A stretch of DNA of 16,558 bases from Theodoxus fluviatilis (taxonomy: Eukaryota > Mollusca > Gastropoda > Cycloneritida > Neritidae): positions 12,501 through 29,058 of the forward strand of contig JAWQFJ010009672.1 of the NCBI GenBank assembly GCA_034096865.1, in the 5' to 3' direction. Shown one piece after another: positions 10,444-16,558 of this stretch. How positions within the stretch are numbered: the stretch's first letter is position 1; the number at the start of each line of letters is the position of its first letter. Below the pieces are notes generated by a model. It worked only from the letters and a program-made list of their open reading frames with translations. It searched no databases and was not told the DNA's origin. The position numbers and the translations under genes were made by a program.

Positions 10444-11095
10444 GTAAGGCTGTCGTCATGGTAACGTACATTGGGCATCTGGCATTTGGTTGCCGATGAA
10501 CAATTATTTTTTTAATTGGATGGGTGTGTTATTTAGGGGTTTTTGCAAAAGCATTTTCAAAGATTGAGGAAATTCAATGTTATCAACAGGAATAAAAGTT
10601 CATTAGCAACCAAAATGTATGTCAATTTCTGTCGAAGAGGTGGTGAGCCGGTGTCAGACTATTTGACTGTGACAAAGAAAAACACAAATAACAACCGGAG
10701 TCTGACTGGTTGCTTTCTCTCTCTCGAGAGAGAGAAATAGAGGCCCTGAAGAGGGCTGTTTGTGCGTGAGCATATGTATTCACAAATCATTAATTTAGTT
10801 TTTCTCACACCAGGATCCTTGCTCTTAGAAACATGCCACCCAAAGCAGAATATTTGCCTCAGTTATGATTCGTTATATTGCCAACTCTCGTGAGGCCTTG
10901 TAAACGCATTCTCGGGAAAACAAACAGTTGACTATTCTCAGTGTTATTACAATAATGTTCCAGTGGGTTTTTTTATATTATACATTTCGTATTTTAAAAA
11001 AGTAATCGGACTATCTCCGTGAAATGTTTTCCGAACCCCCTCATTGGGCCCTGCTCTGGTCATCCAAACTGCAGCCATCGCTCTGTTGCCTGCAG
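10444..11095 (+). other. Intron 14
   Basis: 652 bp. A motif at about 10667-10702 (CTGTGACAAAG, then an AAAC/AACAA-rich run and GGAGT) recalls introns 4 and 8, hinting at an older shared origin. A perfect 24-bp CT/GA palindrome lies at 10714-10737. The remainder is AT-rich and featureless. Confidence 0.85.
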
Positions 11096-11209
11096 ACATC
11101 AACGAGTGCCTGAGTTCGCCGTGCCAACATCGGGGTCACTGCAACGACGGGGTCAACTCCTACACTTGCACCTGTCCCGTAGGTTACACAGGCAAGAACT
11201 GTGAGGCGG
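11096..11209 (+). CDS. EGF exon 15 (cbEGF)
   Basis: Acceptor TTGCCTGCAG, donor GTGAGT, phase 1-1. It encodes [15 protein letters not shown] and core [11 protein letters not shown]-glucose and O-GlcNAc ([10 protein letters not shown]) motifs are present. It is the last domain with the calcium-binding signature. Confidence 0.95.
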
Positions 11210-11573
11210 GTGAGTACCCATTCTCGAAAATAAAATCATGCATGGCATCTAAAGCAATATCAGTTTTACTCGTGAAATAAAATGTGTTTGAATTTGTCAT
11301 GCAACGATATTTGATCATATATTGCTGCAGTAGTTTTCTCATGCAGTTCGATGATGTTCAGGAAGAAAAAAGATTGTCTGAATTATTTGAACAGAAGACA
11401 ATGTTAAAATGCTATACGAGCGACTACGTATCCAGGTCTAAAAAACATCGAGCGACTGCAGTCCTTCGTATCCCAAGATCACACATACTTTCCGAGTGTC
11501 GACTACAACTTGTGCCGTGATTGCTAGAGCGTGACTATGCATGTATGTAGACCTGTGTTTTTCCTCTGGACAG
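11210..11573 (+). other. Intron 15
   Basis: 364 bp, AT-rich. A 78-codon open stretch at 11284-11520 shows no domain. It ends TTTTCCTCTGGACAG. Confidence 0.85.
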
Positions 11574-11681
11574 TGGACCACTGCTACAATGTGCACTGCC
11601 TGCATGGCGGGACGTGTCTACAGACGGGAGGGGGCACTTGCCACTGTGCTGTGGGGTTCATGGGCGTCCACTGTCAGGACG
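11574..11681 (+). CDS. EGF exon 16 (non-calcium EGF, 36 aa)
   Basis: Acceptor CCTCTGGACAG, donor GTGAGA, phase 1-1, 108 bp. It reads V-D-H-C-Y-N-V-H-C-L-H-G-G-T-C with six cysteines. The acidic D-x-D-E start and the D-x4-Y core are missing, so calcium binding is not expected. An O-fucose site (C-L-H-G-G-T-C) is present; O-glucose and O-GlcNAc motifs are not. The C3-C4 loop is short and Gly-rich (Q-T-G-G-G-T-C). It is clearly paired with exon 17. Confidence 0.93.
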
Positions 11682-11790
11682 GTGAGAGGCAGTTGTCGTG
11701 CTCCTGGTATTGTCTCCAGTCCTTCCACCTGCTACTCCTTTCTGTCCATTGCTCTGAAACAACAACAAAACAAGCAAACATACATGCTCG

Positions 11791-11969
<179 letters not shown>

Positions 11970-12473
11970 TAACTTTCTCTCTCCTTAACTTTCTCTTTCT
12001 TTATCTTTCTCGGGTGGGTGTATGCGTACGCACACGAGCGCACAATAAACTCTGGATTGTTCACGCTTGTGATGTAAGTTGTGTTTTTGTGACAAAGACT
12101 GCAACATCCTGATGGATGCGTTGCTTGCTTCCAAAGAATCCAAAGTCTGAGAAATGAAGAGAAGAGCAGATAGAGACCAGTATATATTTTTCGTTAAGTC
12201 GCTGAATAAAATCAATGCTTTTATTCCTTGCTTTGTATTTCCCTACAAGCGACGTGATGCATTGCATTCAGGCACACACCAGATATTCAATGCACATCTC
12301 TGGTGTACCAGGATGGGTTCAGTAGTCAGCCTTTTGGACTGGCGTCTGGGCAACCGTGAGGGCGAACCTCGGTTGTGACGTGCCACACAGAGCGCGTTGC
12401 TTGTCAGGCGACCGGGGGTGAAAAATCCCCTGGGCTCTTTTTGCTTGTACAGACTTACACAATTGACAATACC

Positions 12474-12532
12474 GATGATGACGATGATGATGATAATAAT
12501 GATGACGATGATGACGTTGACGACGACGATGT

Positions 12533-12574
<42 letters not shown>

Positions 12575-12606
12575 CAACGACGACGAGGACGACGACGACG
12601 ACGAGG
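12474..12606 (+). repeat. (GAT)n/(GAC)n microsatellite
   Basis: GAT and GAC triplets intermix, giving poly-Asp or poly-Met readings on the plus strand and poly-His on the minus strand. It ends about 55 bp before exon 17. Confidence 0.97.
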
Positions 12607-12660
12607 TTGTTCAGAATGATGATAACGATGATTCATTACACGTTTTATATTGTGTTGTAG

Positions 12661-12765
12661 TGGACCACTGCGTCAGCGTGACCTGTCTGAACGGCGGGAC
12701 CTGTGTCCGCACAACTGGAGGCTGCAACTGTCGTTTCGGCTTCATCGGCCACAAGTGCGAGAAAG
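12661..12765 (+). CDS. EGF exon 17 (non-calcium EGF, 35 aa)
   Basis: Acceptor TGTGTTGTAG, donor GTTTGT, phase 1-1, 105 bp. It reads V-D-H-C-V-S-V-T-C-L-N-G-G-T-C, then C-N-C and C-E-K, six cysteines in all. It is one residue shorter than exon 16. The O-fucose site is intact. C-V-S-V-T-C has Thr where the O-glucose consensus wants Pro or Ala, and G-F-I-G lacks the O-GlcNAc residue. It is the last EGF domain before the vWA region. Confidence 0.93.
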
Positions 12766-13242
12766 GTTTGTGATGCCAAACAATGCCATTGCTGCCTCTC
12801 TAAGAACACTGGTCCTCTCAAAGAGCTGCATTTATTCCTCCGTGTGCCAGACAGTAAACATTTCTGTCAGAGGATCTGCATGCATGGCGCAGTGTAGCAC
12901 AGTGCGTACGTTTTGAGCTTGTGTCACTATTCTCCACTTTAGATCATTAGCCTTGCACCACGACAATGGCCGGAGTAATGGTTGGAACATACTGCTGAAT
13001 GCAAACAACAGCGACGAAAAATTGTCAACGATGGAGCTCTTCCCAGGTGTGAACATAAATCTGATTAAATCTGACGTCTTACTCTTCAAGTCTTAACGTG
13101 ATGCTTATGTAATGTTCATGCGGTTCAGTTCGAGAAGTAAAATGTGAGCAGAAGTCCCAATGAACAACAACACTGCGTCAATATATGTATGTAAATGTGT
13201 CGCTTGGTCTCATAGCTTCATGCTGTGCTCTGTACTTTTCAG
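12766..13242 (+). other. Intron 17
   Basis: 477 bp. A possible decayed EGF exon start is seen at about 12851-12895 (see findings). Otherwise the intron is AT-rich and unremarkable up to acceptor CTGTACTTTTCAG. Confidence 0.8.
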
Positions 13243-13272
13243 CCTGCACCTTTCCTCCAGTCTCTCGCCTAG
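13243..13272 (+). CDS. Exon 18, 30-bp linker between EGF and vWA
   Basis: A good pyrimidine tract and acceptor (TGTACTTTTCAG) and a consensus donor (GTGAGT) bound 30 bp in phase 1-1. They encode A-C-T-F-P-P-V-S-R-L between the last EGF and the G-C-D of the vWA exon. Its single Cys could pair with the Cys at the vWA start. Exon 17 can also splice directly to exon 19 in frame, so this may be an optional cassette. The short length keeps confidence moderate. Confidence 0.6.
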   Translation, partial: PAPFLQSLA

Positions 13273-13572
13273 GTGAGTTGAACCACGCTTTTGAATACCT
13301 ACACGTATATCTTGTATAGTAGGGTACTTTAGTTTTAGATAAAGCATCGGTATGACGTTACTTTACACGTATCACTGCACTTGACATTAGTCAGCTAGAA
13401 GAGAACACGAACACTATTTTGAATTCCTCTATAAGTTTGGACAGTTTGAACACAGTGGAGTCAACGAGGAAATTATGAGAAAAAGTGGCTTATTATACAA
13501 ATTTTATTACTACTATAATCATTATTATAATCACAATCATAATGTATTTAATAGATAAGGACAACAGACGGG

Positions 13573-13632
13573 CACCTGGAGCAATGGCCAGGTGTGGCCC
13601 GCACCCCGATAGTGTCGGGGTTTTCAAAACCC
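13573..13632. other. Cluster of three inverted repeats
   Basis: CACCTGG (13573-13579) pairs with CCAGGTG (13588-13594). ACCCCGA (13603-13609) pairs with TCGGGGT (13615-13621). GGGTTTT-C-AAAACCC spans 13618-13632. The second and third share GGGT and exclude each other. The GC-rich setting is unlike the intron around it. No known RNA family was recognised. Confidence 0.7.
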
Positions 13633-13743
13633 AAACACTTGTTGACGGATTCTTACTCTGAAGACCGCCTCTTTGTCTCGCTCCACTTTGTTTAATTACG
13701 TAGCACTACTTGAGGGACCTCTAGTCATCCATGCATCAGCGAG

Positions 13744-13821
<78 letters not shown>
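13744..13821 (+). repeat. (GC)-(AC)n-(AT)n microsatellite
   Basis: GCGCGC passes into about 12 AC units and then about 23 AT units, all alternating purine-pyrimidine DNA. Confidence 0.98.
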
Positions 13822-13824
<3 letters not shown>

Positions 13825-14445
13825 AAAACCAGAGGGAGGGAGAGGGGCTGGGGTGGGATAGTGGGTAGGTGGGGTGGGGCAATTGTGCTAAAAGAGTTTT
13901 GTGAAGAGCAAACTTTTTAAATATACCCATCATTTAATTTTAGTTGTTCTTAAAAAAACTAATCATCTTAACAATTTCATGTATGCAAATAGTTTTTCTT
14001 AACACCCGTTTGTTTTGTGTGTGCTGAAAAAACAAAAGGAATTAAAAGTATACGAAAAGAAATCTGTATCTGTAGAATAAAGCATGGCAAAAGAGGAACT
14101 TTTCTTATATAAAAGATGTTTTTCAGCAATAGATTAGATTCAAGACAATTGAATAATACGACTTTAGATTTTCTCGGAATGTCGGTGTCCTTCGCATAGG
14201 CAAACAACATAAGAACAATATCGGATGTGGTTAACTTATCGCTGATGACATTGAGTAAGTTGTTTTTTTTTAGTTGCACTGTCTTAAAATAATTTATTTC
14301 ACTAATACTTGTTTAGAATGACAACGATACATTTTCAGCAAGAGCATAGGGCTTAACAACTGGCCGATTACTTTGGAGCAAAAAAGGTGTGCAGCATTAA
14401 GTCATACGACCTGACGAGGTTTTCTTCTTTCATCTAAATCTTCAG

Positions 14446-14516
14446 GCTGCGATGCTCCGCAAGACATCGTGTTCCTGATTGATGCTGCCAGTGATGACCC
14501 TGACAGAAACGTGAAG
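14446..14516 (+). CDS. Exon 19, start of a vWA domain
   Basis: Acceptor TAAATCTTCAG, donor GTAGAA. It enters in phase 1 and leaves in phase 0 (71 bp), the first change of phase in the gene. It encodes G-C-D-A-P-Q-D-I-V-F-L-I-D-A-A-S-D-D, matching the first beta strand and the start of the metal-site (MIDAS) loop of vWA domains. The usual D-x-S-x-S reads D-A-A-S-D, so at least one metal ligand seems replaced. Reading through the donor meets a stop after about 11 codons, which supports the splice. The rest of the domain is downstream of the window. Confidence 0.88.
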
Positions 14517-14796
14517 GTAGAACAACTTTGGAATGAACAGTGAACGCTGAAGATGTGGCAGTGTGTTGCGGATGAGTGAATGTCTTTGAACAACACTAAT
14601 CTCGGCAGCTTACCCTTACTTCTGTTTGTACTTACCACCCAGCGAATGTGCTACTAAGCGAATGTGCAACCGAGCGAATGTTGTTACGGACCGGCTAACT
14701 GGGCCTAGGGTAAGCCTAGCCCGCACAATGAAAAATAACAAGAAAAGACGCCAACACCAGTATAAATGTATGAATGAAGTGTATTCCACAAAACAG
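14517..14796 (+). other. Intron 19, start
   Basis: About 280 bp before the satellite. It contains three 16-bp repeats starting AGCGAATGT (14641, 14657, 14673), an LTR-like TGTTACGGACC at 14682 and a stem-loop at 14701-14722. No continuation of the vWA domain is visible. Confidence 0.8.
14641..14688 (+). repeat. Three tandem 16-bp repeats
   Basis: AGCGAATGTGCTACTA, AGCGAATGTGCAACCG and AGCGAATGTTGTTACG follow each other directly. The last runs into the TGTTACGG element start. Confidence 0.85.
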
Positions 14797-16520
14797 TCGT
14801 ACGGCACCCACTCAAGCAGCCTCGGTCAACATCAATAGACAAGGCGCTACGTAACTCAAACAGCCTCGGCCCACACCAAGGCACAAAGGCGCTACGTAAC
14901 TCAAACAGCCTCGGCCCACACCAAGGCACAAAGGCGCTACGTAACTCAAACAGCCTCGGCCCACAGCAAGGCACAAAGGCGCCACGTAACTCAAACAGCC
15001 TCGGCCCACACCAAGGCACAAAGGCGCTACGTAACTCAAACAGCCTCGGCCCACACCAAGGCACAAAGGCGCTACGTAACTCAAACAGCCTCGGCCCACA
15101 CCAAGGCACACAGGCGCTACGTAACTCAAACAGCCTCGGCCCACACCAAGGCACACAGGCGCTACGTAACTCAAACAGCCTCGGCCCACACCAAGGCACA
15201 AAGGCGCTATGTAACTCAAACAGCCTCGGCCCACACCAAGGCACAAAGGCGCTACGTAACCCAAACAGCCTCGGCCCACACCAAGGCACAAAGGCGCTAC
15301 GTAACTCAAACAGCCTCGGCCCACACCAAGGCACAAAGGCGCTACGGAACTCAAACAGTCTCGGCCCACACCAAGGCACAAAGGCGCTACGTAACTCAAA
15401 CAGCCTCGGCCCACACCAAGGCACAAAGGCGCTACGTAACTCAAACAGCCTCGGCCCACACCAAGGCACAAATGCGCTACGTAACTCAAACAGCCTCGGC
15501 CCACACCAAGGCACAAAGGCTCTAAGTAACTCAAACAGCCTCGGCCCACACCAAGGCACAAAGGCGCTACGTAACTCAAACAGCCTCGGCCCACACCAAG
15601 GCACAAATGCGCTACGTAACTCAAACAGCCTCGGCCCACACCAAGGCACAAATGCGCTACGTAACTCAAACAGCCTCGGCCCACACCAAGGCACAAAGGC
15701 TCTAAGTAACTCAAACAGCCTCGGCCCACACCAAGGCACAAAGGCGCTACGTAACTCAAACAGCCTCGGCCCACACCAAGGCACAAAGGCGCTACGTAAC
15801 TCAAATAGCCTCGGCCCACACCAAGGCACAAAGGCGCTACGTAACTCAAACAGCCTCGGCCCACACCAAGGCACAAAGGCGCTACGTAACTCAAACAGCC
15901 TCGGCCCACACAAAGGCACAAAGGCGCTACGTAACTCAAACAGCCTCGGCCCACACCAAGGCACAAAGGCGCTACGTAACTCAAACAGCCTCGGCCCACA
16001 CCAAGGCACAAAGGCGAGCTACGTAACTCAAACAGCCTCGGCCCACACCAAGGCACAAAGGCGCTACGTAACTCAAACAGCCTCGGCCCACACCAAGGCA
16101 CAAAGGCGCTACGTAACTCAAACAGCCTCGGCCCACACCAAGGCACAAAGGCGCTACGTAACTCAAATAGCCTCGGCCCACACCAAGGCACAAAGGCGCT
16201 ACGTAACTCAAATAGCCTCGGCCCACACCAAGGCACAAAGGCGCTACGTAACTCAAACAGCCTCGGCCCACACAAAGGCACAAAGGCGCTACGTAACTCA
16301 AACAGCCTCGGCCCACACCAAGGCACAAAGGCGCTACGTAACTCAAACAGCCTCGGCCCACACCAAGGCACAAAGGCGCTACGTAACTCAAACAGCCTCG
16401 GCCCACACCAAGGCACAAAGGCGCTACGTAACTCAAACAGCCTCGGCCCACACCAAGGCACAACGGCGCTACGTAACTCAAACAGCCTGGGCCAACACCA
16501 ATGCACAAGATGCTAACGTA
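14797..16520. repeat. 45-bp minisatellite, about 37 copies
   Basis: The unit starts GCGCTACGTAACTCAAACAG and repeats every 45 bp from 14844 to 16466, with degenerate units at both ends (from about 14797 and to about 16520). Most copies differ by 0-2 bases. One copy has two extra bases (about 16017-16018). Variant units recur at fixed spacing, showing local block duplication. Because 45 is divisible by three and the unit has stops in only two of six frames, reading frames of several hundred codons appear by default; they are not evidence of a gene. Confidence 0.97.
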
Positions 16521-16558
16521 GCGGCCCCCACCGACACGCTCATCAAGTGACCAAGCGG

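Larger units (their letters stand above)
13273..14445 (+). other. Intron 18
   Basis: 1,173 bp. A cluster of inverted repeats lies at 13573-13632 and an AC/AT microsatellite at 13744-13821. The rest is AT-rich. A minus-strand open stretch of 100 codons at 13977-14279 is low-complexity and unsupported. Confidence 0.85.

Noticed and set aside
12310..12450. SINE-like patch with GAGGTTCGCCCTC on the minus strand
   Set aside because: It has a B-box-like sequence, but I found no A box at a suitable distance and no target duplication.
12319..12660. Poly-His and poly-Asp frames
   Set aside because: They come from the GAT/GAC array in intron 16.
14705..16506. Minus-strand reading frames of 434 and 564 codons with 15-residue repeats
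   Set aside because: They arise because the 45-bp unit is a multiple of three and lacks stops in four of six frames. Two different minus frames and two plus frames are equally open, a two-base insertion shifts them without consequence, and no domain or promoter is seen.
14844..16510. CRISPR-like array
   Set aside because: The whole 45-bp unit is conserved and there are no unique spacers between repeats. The context is a eukaryotic intron.

Overview
The window is animal (metazoan) genomic DNA. It holds the middle part of one plus-strand gene with at least 19 exons, separated by GT-AG introns rich in microsatellites. The exons encode 17 EGF-like domains in a row and then the first strand of a von Willebrand factor type A (vWA) domain, so the product is a secreted or membrane-anchored extracellular modular protein. 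Both gene ends lie outside the window. The domain mix, intron style and repeat content fit a mollusc or another spiralian, but this is inference; no sequence here fixes the species, and no gene symbol is justified.

Layout. Positions 1-760: two calcium-binding EGF (cbEGF) exons. Positions 757-3871: a 3.1 kb intron with GA, GAT, GGA and TTGA-type microsatellites and a probable tRNA-derived SINE. Positions 3872-9237: ten cbEGF exons in a repeated order that I call B-C-A-A' / B-C-A-A' / B-C, a tandemly duplicated four-exon unit whose introns were copied too. Positions 9870-11209: three older cbEGF exons. Positions 11574-12765: two shorter EGF exons that lack the calcium-binding signature. Positions 13243-13272: a 30-bp linker exon. 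Positions 14446-14516: the first vWA exon. From 14517 to the end: intron with a 45-bp minisatellite of about 37 copies, possibly inside a mobile element.

Every EGF exon begins and ends in phase 1, so whole exons can be duplicated, lost or skipped without breaking the frame. The 15 cbEGF domains carry the Notch-type O-glucose motif, and the O-fucose and O-GlcNAc motifs alternate with exon type.

The most informative region is intron 8. Comparison with its duplicate, intron 4, gives the empty site for two later retro-insertions. One is the 5'-truncated tail of what looks like a GIY-YIG (Penelope-like) retroelement with a 13-bp target duplication. The other is a poly(A)-ended, microsatellite-filled insert with a 17-bp target duplication. 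Together they explain almost exactly the length difference between the two introns. I found no bacterial, CRISPR, rRNA or tRNA gene content.
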